Of a stretch of 64,000 nucleotides of DNA, positions 52,596 through 61,377 are shown piece after piece; position 1 is the stretch's first letter, and each line of letters starts with the position of its first letter. The notes under the pieces are model-generated. The model did not search any database. It had not been told where the DNA came from and saw only the letters and a program-made list of their open reading frames with translations. Origin of the DNA: Nakamurella alba. Lineage in GTDB: Bacteria; Actinomycetota; Actinomycetes; Mycobacteriales; Nakamurellaceae. The translations under genes were made by a program, and so were the position numbers. Location of the stretch: NCBI RefSeq assembly GCF_009707545.1, contig NZ_WLYK01000006.1, positions 186,001-250,000 of the forward strand, given 5' to 3'.

Positions 52596-54013
52596 CCAGC
52601 ACCTGGTCGTTGACGCCGGGCACCCGGTGGCTGGACCGCCACACCCTGGCCGGCGGCGCCCCCTACCGTCTCATCACCCTCACCCCCACCGGCTCCGGCC
52701 TGCTCCGCGAGAAGGTCCTCGACCGCCCCGGGCACGACCTGCCGGCGGCGATGACCGAGGTGCTGCGCCGCCTGGAAACCGCCGGCCTGGTTCAGGCCCC
52801 CACCCCACCGGCCGCCGGGCACCACGACGTCACCCTGGTCATCCCTGCCCGGTCCCACCCCGACCCGCTCCGGGCCCTGCTCGCCCGGCTGCCCGCCGAC
52901 CTGCCGGTGACCATCGTCGACGACGGATCCCCCACCCCCCTCGCCGTTCTCGCCGACCAGCGCCCGCACACCACCGTGCTGCGCCACGAGACCTCCCGCG
53001 GCCCGGCCGCCGCCCGCAACGCCGGCGCCGCACTCGTCACCACCGGCTGGATCGGATTCCTGGACGCCGACACCCTGCCCGACCCCGACTGGATCGACCG
53101 GCTCCTGGGCCACATCCAGCACACCGACCAGACCGGCGCCGGGAAAGTGGTGCTGGCCGCACCGCGCATCCACGCCCTGCCCGGCACCGGCACCTCCGCC
53201 TGGTTCGAACAACAAGTCTGCGCCCTCGATCTCGGCGGCACCCCCTCCGACGTCGGCATCGGCCTGCCCGTCTCCTACGTCCCCTCCGCCGCCCTCCTCG
53301 TGGCGACCGACGCCTTCCGCGCCGTGGGCGGGTTCGACGAGGACATGCACGTCGGCGAGGACGTCGACCTCGTCTGGCGCCTCGCCACCCACGGCCGCAT
53401 CCGCTACCTCCCCGACATCGCCGTCGCCCACCGCCCCCGCGGCACCCTGACCGCCGCACTGGCCCGCCGCGTCGACTACGGCCGCTCCGCCGCCGACCTC
53501 GGCCGCCGCCACCCCGGCGCCCTGCGCCACGTCGACATCTCCGCCTGGTCCTTCGCCCCCTGGGCCGCCGCCATCCTGATCCACCCCGCCGCCGGCGCCG
53601 CCCTCGCCGCCGCCACCACCGCCATCGCCATCGCCCCCTGGGGCATGCCCGACCTGTCCCCCGCCCACGCCCGCCGCCTCGCCGCCACCGGACACCTCCG
53701 CGCCGCCGGCGCCCTCGGCCGCTGGCTCATCCGCCCCCTGTGGCCACTCACCGCAGCGGTCGCGCTGGCGCATCCCCGCACCGGAGGGCGCCTCGCCCTG
53801 GCCGCCGCCGCGGGCCTGGCCTACCTGACATCACTCGAGATCCGCGAGAAACGCCCCCTGACCCACATTCCCGGATCACTGCTGGCCCGCACCCTGGACG
53901 ATCTCGCCTACAGCATCGGCGTCTGGCACGGCGCCGTCCAGCAGCGCACCACCGAACCGCTGCGCCCCCGCATCCGCGACCTGCCCCGGATCGGCAGGTG
54001 GCGGCGTGCCTGA
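52592..54013 (+). CDS. mftF: Mycofactocin glycosyltransferase MftF
   Basis: 473 residues from ATG 52592 (ATGA overlap with the SDR). About 80 N-terminal residues resemble a PqqD-like recognition domain (TRWLDRHTLAGGAPYRLITLT). The GT2 domain has VTLVIPARSHPDPL, TIVDDGSPTPL, the metal-binding DADTLPDPDW and GGFDEDMHVGEDVDLVWRLA. Two or three C-terminal membrane segments lie near FAPWAAAILIHPAAG and AAAGLAYLTSLEI. MftF adds beta-1,4-linked glucose units to (pre)mycofactocin. The second half is extremely rich in CC-ending codons. Confidence 0.94.
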   Translation: MTSTWSLTPGTRWLDRHTLAGGAPYRLITLTPTGSGLLREKVLDRPGHDLPAAMTEVLRRLETAGLVQAPTPPAAGHHDVTLVIPARSHPDPLRALLARLPADLPVTIVDDGSPTPLAVLADQRPHTTVLRHETSRGPAAARNAGAALVTTGWIGFLDADTLPDPDWIDRLLGHIQHTDQTGAGKVVLAAPRIHALPGTGTSAWFEQQVCALDLGGTPSDVGIGLPVSYVPSAALLVATDAFRAVGGFDEDMHVGEDVDLVWRLATHGRIRYLPDIAVAHRPRGTLTAALARRVDYGRSAADLGRRHPGALRHVDISAWSFAPWAAAILIHPAAGAALAAATTAIAIAPWGMPDLSPAHARRLAATGHLRAAGALGRWLIRPLWPLTAAVALAHPRTGGRLALAAAAGLAYLTSLEIREKRPLTHIPGSLLARTLDDLAYSIGVWHGAVQQRTTEPLRPRIRDLPRIGRWRRA

Positions 54014-54776
54014 ACCGCTGCACCACGCCCGCTGGCCCGACATCGCCGCCGCCCAGCGGACCCTGCTGCTCTGGCCGATCGGCTCCACCGAACAACACGG
54101 CCCGCACCTGCCCATGGGCACCGACACCCTCATCGCCCAGGCCCTCGCCGACGCCGCCCACCAACTGTTCCCCGCCACCGGGCTCGCCCCCGCCCAGCCC
54201 GTCGGCGCCAGCGGCGAGCACGAACACTTCCCCGGCACCCTGTCCATCGGCACCCCCGCCCTCACCCAGATCGTCGTCGAGTTCGTCCGGCACGCCACCC
54301 GCCACTGGGCACACGTCCTGATCATCAACGGCCACGGCGGCAACCACGACGCCCTCCGGGAAGCCGTCACCCTGCTCACCTACGAGGGCCGCAGCGTCCA
54401 CGTCCACCACGCCACCCACCCCGACGCCGACCCCCACGCCGGGCATCACGAGACCTCCCTGCTGCTGCACCTGCACCCCCACCTCGTCCGGACCGACCTC
54501 GCCGCACCCGGGAACACCACCCCCATCAGCGATCTCATGCCCGCACTCCGCGCCGGCGGCACCGCCGCCGTCGCCCCCAACGGCATCCTCGGCGACCCCA
54601 CCCACGCCACCGCGGCACACGGCCGCAGCATCTTCCACCAGATGCTGCGGCCACTGCTGACGACGGTGCACGCGCTGTTTCAGGGCGCCGGGATCACCGT
54701 CCGCCCCCAGGTGCCGTTCACGATCGCCGAGGCCGACAGGAACAGCGCCACCACGGCGTCGAGCACCAGCACGTAG
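54006..54776 (+). CDS. mftE: Mycofactocin peptidase MftE (creatininase family)
   Basis: 256 residues from GTG 54006, overlapping mftF by 8 bp. Creatininase-fold metal-site motifs are clear: LLLWPIGSTEQHGPHLPMGT, GASGEHEHFPGTLSIG, INGHGGNHDALREA and HHETSLLL. MftE cuts the C-terminal Val-Tyr-derived dipeptide from the modified precursor. The natural end of the fold is near TTVHALFQG. The last 30 or so residues (AGITVRPQVPFTIAEADRNS onward) are read antisense through the 3' end of the transporter gene and look acquired. Confidence 0.92.
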   Translation: MPEPLHHARWPDIAAAQRTLLLWPIGSTEQHGPHLPMGTDTLIAQALADAAHQLFPATGLAPAQPVGASGEHEHFPGTLSIGTPALTQIVVEFVRHATRHWAHVLIINGHGGNHDALREAVTLLTYEGRSVHVHHATHPDADPHAGHHETSLLLHLHPHLVRTDLAAPGNTTPISDLMPALRAGGTAAVAPNGILGDPTHATAAHGRSIFHQMLRPLLTTVHALFQGAGITVRPQVPFTIAEADRNSATTASSTST

Positions 54777-55294
54777 CCGGAGAACTGCGCCAGCCCGGCG
54801 TTGCCGGCAAACGTGGCGATGGTCAGGATCCAGAACGTCGCGGTCAACAGCGCGAAGATCAGGGTGATGGTGCGAGTGGTCCGTGTTGCCGCGAGCAGCA
54901 TGTAAGTGGTGAACACCGTCCACGCCAACAGGAACCAGGCCAGGATGTCGTTCGCCGCGGCCGCGTCCGGCACCTGCGGCAGGAACACCGAGACCAACAG
55001 GCCGAAGGACAGCCAGAACCCGGCGTAGGTGGTGAAGACGACGCCGGCGAACTGCTCCCCACGCCGGAAATGGATCACCCCGGCGACGATCTCGGTGAGG
55101 AAGCCGAGCGCGAAGGCGAGGGCCAGCACGCCCGGCGTCGCCGCTGCGGCCACCCAGCCTGCGTTCACCGCCCCGAGCACGAGCGCCGAGATGCCGAAGC
55201 TGGCCAGCCCCAACGGCAGCGGATCGCCCCAGGTCGGTGGTGCGGCCGGCGCAGCGGCGGCCGTGGTGGCTGGGGCGGGCAAGGTGTCCGTCAT
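54680..55294 (-). CDS. GPR1/FUN34/YaaH-family (SatP-like) acetate transporter
   Basis: 204 residues from the ATG complement of 55292-55294, after AAAGGAGCGACCC. Six membrane segments with the family start GDPLPLGLASFGISALVLGAVNAG, the central VFTTYAGFWLSFGLLVSVFLP and the closing ASAIVNGTWGRTVIPAP. Members move acetate or succinate with protons. Here it sits between mycofactocin and alcohol dehydrogenase genes, so uptake or release of acetate made from ethanol is a reasonable role. Its 3' end overlaps mftE by 97 bp on the other strand. Confidence 0.87.
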   Translation of the reverse strand: MTDTLPAPATTAAAAPAAPPTWGDPLPLGLASFGISALVLGAVNAGWVAAAATPGVLALAFALGFLTEIVAGVIHFRRGEQFAGVVFTTYAGFWLSFGLLVSVFLPQVPDAAAANDILAWFLLAWTVFTTYMLLAATRTTRTITLIFALLTATFWILTIATFAGNAGLAQFSGYVLVLDAVVALFLSASAIVNGTWGRTVIPAP

Positions 55295-55649
55295 GGGTCG
55301 CTCCTTTGCGATACGGGACAGGTGAACCGGGACGCTGCCACCGTGCGGGCAGCTCCGGCAGTCCGGGATCCGGAACGGTCGGACCGGCCCGCTCCGGATG
55401 GAGGGGACGGACGGGCAACGGTCCCGCCGAAGGAACAGGTCCGCGGGCGACCACCTACCCGATCGGGCAGGTTCCACCCCGCCGCACGCAGCGTTCCTGC
55501 AGCGGGGTGGCGGCGTAGTCTCGGTACCTCGGACACCGGCACGGCGCAGTGGCGGTCCGCCGGATACGGCAGCACCCCGGTCCGGCCGGCCCCGTTCCAC
55601 CACCGGTCACGGCAGGACGACGACGGAGGCGGTCCCGGAGGTGAACAGC
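55295..55649. promoter_or_regulatory. Divergent control region of transporter and alcohol dehydrogenase genes
   Basis: 355 bp without a gene. ACCTACCCGATCGGGCAGGT at 55453-55472 is a 20-bp palindrome with one mismatched pair. Next to it CCACCCCGC (55474-55482) and GCGGGGTGG (55502-55510) form a second 9-bp inverted repeat with a 19-nt loop. These are candidate sites for the MnoR-like response regulator encoded downstream. No convincing -35/-10 pair is visible, as expected for an activator-dependent promoter. Confidence 0.5.
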
Positions 55650-56852
55650 ATGACCATCGGGCACGACGGAGTGCCCGCATCGACCGGTGCGGCCGGCACC
55701 CTGCACTCCGTGGTGAAGTTCCACGCGCCCGAGATCGTATTCGGTGTCGGTGCTCTCGGCGAATCAGGCTTCGCGGCCGTCCGGCTCGGAGCCCGTCGGC
55801 CGTTCGTGGTCACCGATGCCGGGGTGATCGGCGCCGGCTGGGTGGATGCCCTGCTGGGGCATCTGCGTGACGCCGGGCTGACGCCGACCGTGTGGTCGGA
55901 TCTGACGCCGAATCCGAAGGACACCGAGATCTCGGACGGCTTCGACCACTACCTGGCGAGCGGCTGCGATGTCCTGGTCGCCATCGGCGGCGGATCGGTG
56001 ATGGACGCCGCCAAGGGCATCGCGATCCTGTCCGGGAATGCCGGATCCATCCTCGATTTCGCCGGGGTGGACCAGGTGACGCGGGCGATCCCGCCGCTGC
56101 TGATGATCCCGACGACCGCGGGCACCGGCGCCGACGTCTCGCAGTTCTGCATCGTCACCGACACCGTACGGTCGGTCAAGATCACCATCATGGGCCGGGC
56201 GCTGGTACCGGACATCTCGATCACCGACCCGACACTGCTCACCACCATGCCCGAATGGCTCAGCGCCACCACGGGTCTCGACGCACTGACGCACGGCATC
56301 GAGGCCTTCGTCTCCCTCGCGCACAACCCGTTGGCCGACTCGCACGCGCTGAACGCGGTCCGTCTGGTCAGCCACCACCTGCCGCAGACCATCCGGGACC
56401 CGCGGAACCTGGAGGCACGCCGGCCCATGGCCCAGGCCAGCCTGGAAGCCGGCCTGGCGTTCACCAACGCGATCCTCGGCGCCACCCACGCGATGAGCCA
56501 CCAGGTCGGCGGGCTGCTCGACGCTCCGCACGGGCTGATCAACGGGATCCTGCTGCCGCACGTGATCCGCTACAACGCCCAGTCCACCCCGGAACGCTTC
56601 GTCGACCTGGCCCGTGCAGTCGGACTGCCGGTGGACGGCGTGCCGGGTGACGAGGTCGCCGACATGCTGTCGGCCTACGTGCGCCGCTTGGCCGACGAGG
56701 TCGGTGTGCCCCGCGGACTGCGCGCGCTCGGGGTCGGCGAGGACGACATCGCCCGGCTCGCCCTGTCCACCCTGGACGACGCCTGCCTCACCACCAACCC
56801 ACGCACGGCGGACCTGGCCGACATCGAGCGGATGCTGCGGGATGCCCTGTGA
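55650..56852 (+). CDS. Iron-containing alcohol dehydrogenase (1,3-propanediol dehydrogenase-like)
   Basis: 400 residues from ATG 55650 with GGAGG at 55637-55641; a GTG at 55641 overlaps that site. Group III ADH features: FGVGALGESG, VAIGGGSVMDAAKGIAIL, IPTTAGTGADVSQFCIV, and metal-site residues in GLDALTHGIEAFVS, GATHAMSHQVGGLLDAPHGLING. It oxidises alcohols with NAD or reduces aldehydes. In mycobacteria a dhaT-like gene also stands next to mnoS. Its stop overlaps the kinase start by 4 bp (GTGA). Confidence 0.87.
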   Translation: MTIGHDGVPASTGAAGTLHSVVKFHAPEIVFGVGALGESGFAAVRLGARRPFVVTDAGVIGAGWVDALLGHLRDAGLTPTVWSDLTPNPKDTEISDGFDHYLASGCDVLVAIGGGSVMDAAKGIAILSGNAGSILDFAGVDQVTRAIPPLLMIPTTAGTGADVSQFCIVTDTVRSVKITIMGRALVPDISITDPTLLTTMPEWLSATTGLDALTHGIEAFVSLAHNPLADSHALNAVRLVSHHLPQTIRDPRNLEARRPMAQASLEAGLAFTNAILGATHAMSHQVGGLLDAPHGLINGILLPHVIRYNAQSTPERFVDLARAVGLPVDGVPGDEVADMLSAYVRRLADEVGVPRGLRALGVGEDDIARLALSTLDDACLTTNPRTADLADIERMLRDAL

Positions 56853-58255
56853 CAAAGAGCTTGTCGCCGACCCCGGGTGACATCGAGAAGCTCACCGGCG
56901 TCCGGTCCGGCAAGCGGTCGTACTACCGCGAATACATCCGGTCGGACGAACGGATGCAGCACACCGTCCGCGCCCTGGACTCGATCTCCCGGGCGCTGGT
57001 GCGCACCGTGGAGGGTCCGCGGTCCCTGCTGGAGGAGATCGCCCGCGCCGCCTGCGAGCACCTTGCGGCGCCGTGGGTGCTGCTCGGGCTCTGCGACGGT
57101 GCGCTGCTCCGGGCCCGGCCCCGCTTCGTCGCCGTCGACGGCCGGGGCGATGCCTGGGAGGACGAGGGCCGGCTGATGCAGACCGTCCGGCTCGAACTCG
57201 GTGCCATCCGGGCGGGCCTCAGCCGCCCGGCCCGGTCGGACAGCCCGTGGGTCCGGGTGCCGATGACGCTCGAGGGCAAGCTGGTCGGTGGCCTGGTGGC
57301 GATGCACGGGCTGCCGACGGCGCCCGAGCCCGGCGACCTGTCGGTGCTCCGGGTGCTCGCCAACCAGGCGGCGGTGGCGTTGCACACCTCCGACCAGTAC
57401 CAGGCCGGCCTCGAACTGCACCGCCGTGCGCAGCAGCTCTACGACGAGGCCACGGCCCAGGCACTGGATCTCACCGCCCGCACCAACGAGCTACGGCGGA
57501 CCGAGCTGCGGCTGGCCGCCGCCCACCAGCGCGAGCTGCTCGACGGTGAACGGCACCGCATCGCCCGGGAACTGCACGACAGCGTCAGCCAGTACGTGCT
57601 GTCGGCCGGCATGGCGGTGGAGATCGCCCGCGGCGAGGCCGCGGCGGTCGGACCGGCGGCGTCCGGCATCACCCGCGAGCTGGACCGGGCGAAAGGGCTG
57701 ACGCAGGAGGCGATCCAGCAGCTTCGCGACGCCATCTACGCCCTGCACCACGCGACCAGCGGGGAGGCACCGGCCTCGTTGTCCGACCTGCTCTCCGAGC
57801 TGACCGCCCACTACCGGCCGCGGCTGCACGTGCAGGTCAAGGTGGAGGGCAGCCCCGGTGATCCGGCGCCGCTGGACGCGGCCGCCGACCACGACCTGGC
57901 ACGGATCGCCGGTGAGGCGCTGTTCAACATCGCCAACCACTCCAGCGCCGATCGGGCGGTGGTCCGGCTGCGCTACCGGGCGGACCAGGTGGTGCTCACG
58001 GTCGCCGACGACGGCAAGGGCGACCCGGTCGCGCTCAGTCGCTTGCTCCGACTCGAACGGCAGGCGGTCGCCGACGGTCGGCACCGCGGCCTGGCCAACA
58101 TGGCCACCCGCGCCGAGAAGCTCGGCGGAACACTGGCTTTCCGCCGGGCCAGACTCGGCGGGGTGCGGGTCGAGGTCCGCATCCCACTACCGCTGCACCG
58201 GCTGCGGCCCCCCGAGTTCGCCACCGATCCCGGCCAGATCCTGGAGACACCATGA
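56849..58255 (+). CDS. mnoS: Sensor histidine kinase, MnoS-like
   Basis: 468 residues from GTG 56849. No membrane segment; a GAF-like domain covers about residues 40-180 (SISRALVRTVEG, PWVLLGLCDGALL, VPMTLEGKLVGGLVAMHG), followed by a coiled coil and a HisKA_3 dimerisation domain (GERHRIARELHDSVSQYVLS, phospho-acceptor His243). The HATPase domain is indicated by FNIANHSSADRAVVRLRY, DDGKGD and GLANMATRAEKLGGTL. A cytosolic sensor of an alcohol or its metabolite is inferred by analogy to MnoS of Mycobacterium smegmatis. Confidence 0.82.
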   Translation: MTKSLSPTPGDIEKLTGVRSGKRSYYREYIRSDERMQHTVRALDSISRALVRTVEGPRSLLEEIARAACEHLAAPWVLLGLCDGALLRARPRFVAVDGRGDAWEDEGRLMQTVRLELGAIRAGLSRPARSDSPWVRVPMTLEGKLVGGLVAMHGLPTAPEPGDLSVLRVLANQAAVALHTSDQYQAGLELHRRAQQLYDEATAQALDLTARTNELRRTELRLAAAHQRELLDGERHRIARELHDSVSQYVLSAGMAVEIARGEAAAVGPAASGITRELDRAKGLTQEAIQQLRDAIYALHHATSGEAPASLSDLLSELTAHYRPRLHVQVKVEGSPGDPAPLDAAADHDLARIAGEALFNIANHSSADRAVVRLRYRADQVVLTVADDGKGDPVALSRLLRLERQAVADGRHRGLANMATRAEKLGGTLAFRRARLGGVRVEVRIPLPLHRLRPPEFATDPGQILETP

Positions 58256-58911
58256 GCACTCCCACCCGAACGGGTTCCATCGAGATCGTGCTGGTGGACG
58301 ACCACGCGATCGTCCGGCAGGGACTGCGGGCCATCCTGGAACGCGAGGAGGACCTCCGGGTGGTCGGCGAGGCCGCCAGCACCGCCGATGCGCTGGCCGT
58401 CGTGGACCGGGTGCGGCCGCAGATCGTGCTGCTGGACCTCAAGCTGTCCACCGGCTCGGACACCGAGGGACTCGCGCTGTGCGCGGAGCTGATCGCCGCC
58501 CACCCGGAGCTCGGGGTGCTGGTGCTGACCACCTTCCTGGACGACCACCTGGTGCTCTCCGCCATCCACAACGGCGCCCGCGGGTACGTCGTCAAGGACG
58601 TCGACACGTCCGCGCTCATCTCGGCGATCCGCGACATCAGCAGGGGTGGCAGTGCTTTCGACGCCCGTAGTGCCGCGGCGATGGTGCGTGGCATCCATGC
58701 CGGCGCGCAGGAGAGCGACAAGAAGCTGACCGCCAGGGAGCAGCAGGTGCTGGAACTGCTGGCCCGCGGTCTGTCCAACGGCGAGATCGCCACCGTGCTG
58801 TTCATCTCGGACACCACCGCGAAGTTCCACGTCGGGAACATCCTCCGCAAGCTCGGCGTCTCCCGCCGCGCCGAGGCGGTGCACCTCGCAGGGAAGATGG
58901 GACTGATCTGA
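58252..58911 (+). CDS. mnoR: LuxR-type response regulator, MnoR-like
   Basis: 219 residues from ATG 58252 (ATGA overlap with the kinase). The receiver domain has the acidic pair Asp16-Asp17 (LVDDHAIVRQGLRAIL), phospho-acceptor Asp62 (IVLLDLKLS), Thr and Lys switch residues (LVLTTFLDD, GYVVKDVD). The C-terminal HTH (LTAREQQVLELLARGLSNGEIATVL to TAKFHVGNILRKLGV) is complete. It probably activates the dehydrogenase genes on both sides. It converges on mftM with 17 bp between stops. Confidence 0.84.
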   Translation: MSTPTRTGSIEIVLVDDHAIVRQGLRAILEREEDLRVVGEAASTADALAVVDRVRPQIVLLDLKLSTGSDTEGLALCAELIAAHPELGVLVLTTFLDDHLVLSAIHNGARGYVVKDVDTSALISAIRDISRGGSAFDARSAAAMVRGIHAGAQESDKKLTAREQQVLELLARGLSNGEIATVLFISDTTAKFHVGNILRKLGVSRRAEAVHLAGKMGLI

Positions 58912-58928
58912 TCCGGGTCTGATCCGGT

Positions 58929-59864
58929 TCAGAGGAGCCGGTCCAGCACCAGCCACCCGCCCAGCGCGTCGAAGGTCCGGGCCGACCAGCCCTGCGCCGC
59001 GGCCCCCCAGGCGTCCAGGTCCGAGCGGTCGATGCAGCGCACATGGCCGAATGCGGCGTTGGGAGTCTGCTCGTACGGCACCGCGATGACCACCCGGTGC
59101 CGGGCCACCCGCAGCGCCTCCTCGATCGCGCGCCGGCCGTGTGCGGCGTCCAGGTGCTCGAGCAGGTGCACCAGCAGCACGACGTCGGCGCTGCGGTCCG
59201 GGCGCGGGACCCGCGCCGCATCGGCGACGAAGGTGCGCACGGGGACGCCGAGACGGTCGGCCAGCACCCCGAGCAACCGCATGGTGCCCGGGGTCAGGTC
59301 GCAGGCCTCCACCCGCCGCCGGGGCAGTCGGGCCAGGTGCAGGGCGAGAAAGCCGAAGCAGGCGCCGATCTCGAGCACCGAGGCGTCCGGCGGCACCAGG
59401 CCGTCCGCGGTCGCATGGATGACGGCGAACTCCTCGACCGCGTCGCCGGTGCCTGCTGCCGGCCGGTCGCGATGCCGCCGGCGGTGCTCCCGCATCCGGC
59501 GGAACGTGTGGTCGTAGAACAGGATCCACGCGTCGAGGGGATCCGGCCGGGCGGTCAGCACGATGCCGGTGAAGATCCGCTCGAACAGGTCGCTGCCGCT
59601 CGCCCACCCCGGGGCGAACAGTTCGGCGTCGATCAGCGAGGTGAGCGAGTCATCGATCCGGCCGTCCGGGACATGGTGCCGCACCACCAGCCGGGAGCCG
59701 TCACGCCACAGTTCGAAGTGCGCGGTGACGGCGACCCTGGACCCGTGTGCCGGCGGCGTGACCGGATCCCGCACCACGGTGACCAGGTCGTCCACGTACC
59801 GACCGTGCTGCAGTGGCGCCAACGGGTCGATCGGGCGGACCACCTCGGCGGGATCGGCGCTCAC
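58929..59864 (-). CDS. mftM: SAM-dependent methyltransferase, MftM-like (mycofactocin oligosaccharide methylation)
   Basis: 311 residues from a GTG whose complement is 59862-59864, overlapping the VWA gene by 4 bp. An N-terminal region of about 120 residues (HGRYVDDLVTVVRDPVTPPA, LTSLIDAELFAPGW) precedes a class I methyltransferase domain with VLEIGACFGFLALHLA (motif I), RRVEACDLTPGTMRLL and ADVVLLVHLLEHLDAAHG. MftM (MSMEG_6237) methylates the second glucose of mycofactocin, and its gene lies in the same mnoSR/mno neighbourhood in M. smegmatis. Context makes this the likely function. Confidence 0.78.
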   Translation of the reverse strand: MSADPAEVVRPIDPLAPLQHGRYVDDLVTVVRDPVTPPAHGSRVAVTAHFELWRDGSRLVVRHHVPDGRIDDSLTSLIDAELFAPGWASGSDLFERIFTGIVLTARPDPLDAWILFYDHTFRRMREHRRRHRDRPAAGTGDAVEEFAVIHATADGLVPPDASVLEIGACFGFLALHLARLPRRRVEACDLTPGTMRLLGVLADRLGVPVRTFVADAARVPRPDRSADVVLLVHLLEHLDAAHGRRAIEEALRVARHRVVIAVPYEQTPNAAFGHVRCIDRSDLDAWGAAAQGWSARTFDALGGWLVLDRLL

Positions 59865-61372
59865 GTGGCCAACGCCAGGTCCAGGGAGGTGCGCTCCAGT
59901 GCCGACAGGTCGCGCACCACCTCGACCCGCTCGCACAGGCCGGCGTACTTCGGCAGATCGCAGGTGCCCAGGCCCCAGGAGTAGGACGGTTCCGGGGTCA
60001 GCCAGACCACCCGCCGGGCCCGATGCGCGATCTCGGCGAAGGCGTCCATCCGCGGGTCCTTCCCGTTGCTGCGGCCGTCGCCGAGCACCACCACCGAGGT
60101 GCGGCGGTCCAACGAGGATCCGCTGTCGGCGAGGAAGTCCTCGAACACCCGGCCGTAGTCGGAGTTCGCGTCGGTGTCCAGCACGTCACCGCCGAAGACC
60201 AGGCCGAGGGCGTGTTCGAGCGGGTGGTGGGCGAAGAGCTGGGTGATCTCCCGGACGGTGTCGACGAAGGCGTAGGTGCGGACGTGCCCGAAGATCGACT
60301 GCATGCCGTGCACCATGTGCAGGGTGAACCGCGCGGTGGCCCGCACCGAGAGCGAGACGTCCGCCAGCACGACCACTCTCGACCGCTCCCGGACCCGGGC
60401 CACGGTGACCGGCCGGAACGGGACTCCGTCGTAGCGCAGAGAGCGGCGGGCGGTGCGGGCCGGGTCCACCCGCCCCCGCGGGTCCACCTTCCGGCGCTGG
60501 GCCAGGCCGCCTTTCAGCGTGGTGGCGATCCGGCGCAGCGACTCCTCCAGCTTCTGCCGTTCCAGCACGCTCACCTCGTCCAGTACGGCGATCCGGGCGT
60601 GGTCGACGACGTCCCTGGTGCGGCGAAGGTCGGCCAGCCGGCGCAGGTGCTCGACCAGGTACTCCGGCAGCCGGTCCAGCAGGCCGCGGATCATCGCGTC
60701 GTCCTCCCGCGGCGCACCGCCGCTCGGACCGGTGCCGAGCCACCGCAGCAGCCGGCCCTCCTCGTCGTCCGTGAGATCCAGGTCCATCGCTGTCCCGGTG
60801 GCCGGGCTGAGCGATCCGGGCGCGTCGATGCCGTGCGTCCGGGAGACGTCGAGCTGCACCTTCATCCCCTGGGACCGGGACCTGCCACCGCCGGGCGAGA
60901 AGGAGATCTCGTCGGTCATCGACGCCAGGTTCACGATGTCGGCGTCGTCGTCCAGGTTGTAGCCCTCGGACAGCGCCTCCGGATCGAAGTACTGCGACAT
61001 GTCGGACTCGGCGGACGGAGAGTTACTGATGGGGGGCGCCCCCTCCGTGCCGTCGACCAGCGAGAAGTCCTCCATCTCGCCGGATTCGCCGGCTGTGCCG
61101 CCCAGATCGGAGTCGGCGGCGGCGACCTCCCCGGCCCGGGAAGCCACCGGGACCGGGCGCAGGGAGAAGTACAGCGCGAAGACGTCGTCGAAGGTGCTCA
61201 CCGACGACGCGCTGGTGACCAGCGCGGCCCGCAGCGCCGCGTGCAGCCGCACCCGGTCGCCGAGGATCGACGGCTGGGCCGCGCACCGGGCGGCGTCCAC
61301 CGCCTCCGCCGTGCTGACCCGCACCCCCTGCCCGCGCAGGCAGGCGATGAACCCGAGCAGCGCCTCCTCCAC
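59861..61372 (-). CDS. VWA-domain protein (CoxE/NorD-like), partner of MoxR ATPase
   Basis: 503 residues from a GTG whose complement is 61370-61372, five bases after the moxR stop. The N-terminal helical CoxE-like region (MEEALLGFIACLRGQGVRVS, STFDDVFALYF) is followed by an acidic middle part. The C-terminal VWA domain has an intact MIDAS motif (VVVLADVSLSVRATARF, DxSxS) and FDGGDVLDTDANSDYG-like loops. MoxR/VWA pairs are chaperone machines that insert cofactors or remodel enzymes. The neighbouring dehydrogenase is the natural client. Confidence 0.85.
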   Translation of the reverse strand: MEEALLGFIACLRGQGVRVSTAEAVDAARCAAQPSILGDRVRLHAALRAALVTSASSVSTFDDVFALYFSLRPVPVASRAGEVAAADSDLGGTAGESGEMEDFSLVDGTEGAPPISNSPSAESDMSQYFDPEALSEGYNLDDDADIVNLASMTDEISFSPGGGRSRSQGMKVQLDVSRTHGIDAPGSLSPATGTAMDLDLTDDEEGRLLRWLGTGPSGGAPREDDAMIRGLLDRLPEYLVEHLRRLADLRRTRDVVDHARIAVLDEVSVLERQKLEESLRRIATTLKGGLAQRRKVDPRGRVDPARTARRSLRYDGVPFRPVTVARVRERSRVVVLADVSLSVRATARFTLHMVHGMQSIFGHVRTYAFVDTVREITQLFAHHPLEHALGLVFGGDVLDTDANSDYGRVFEDFLADSGSSLDRRTSVVVLGDGRSNGKDPRMDAFAEIAHRARRVVWLTPEPSYSWGLGTCDLPKYAGLCERVEVVRDLSALERTSLDLALAT

Positions 61373-61377
61373 GGCGG

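Noticed and set aside
52436-53773. A long Gly/Val-rich minus-strand frame inside mftF that looks like a PE_PGRS-type protein
   Set aside because: It is the antisense reading of the CC-rich mftF codons, and mftF has all its motifs.
55398-55650. An N-terminal extension of the iron-containing alcohol dehydrogenase
   Set aside because: The extension is Arg/Gly/Pro-rich shadow sequence over the control region, and a ribosome site precedes ATG 55650.
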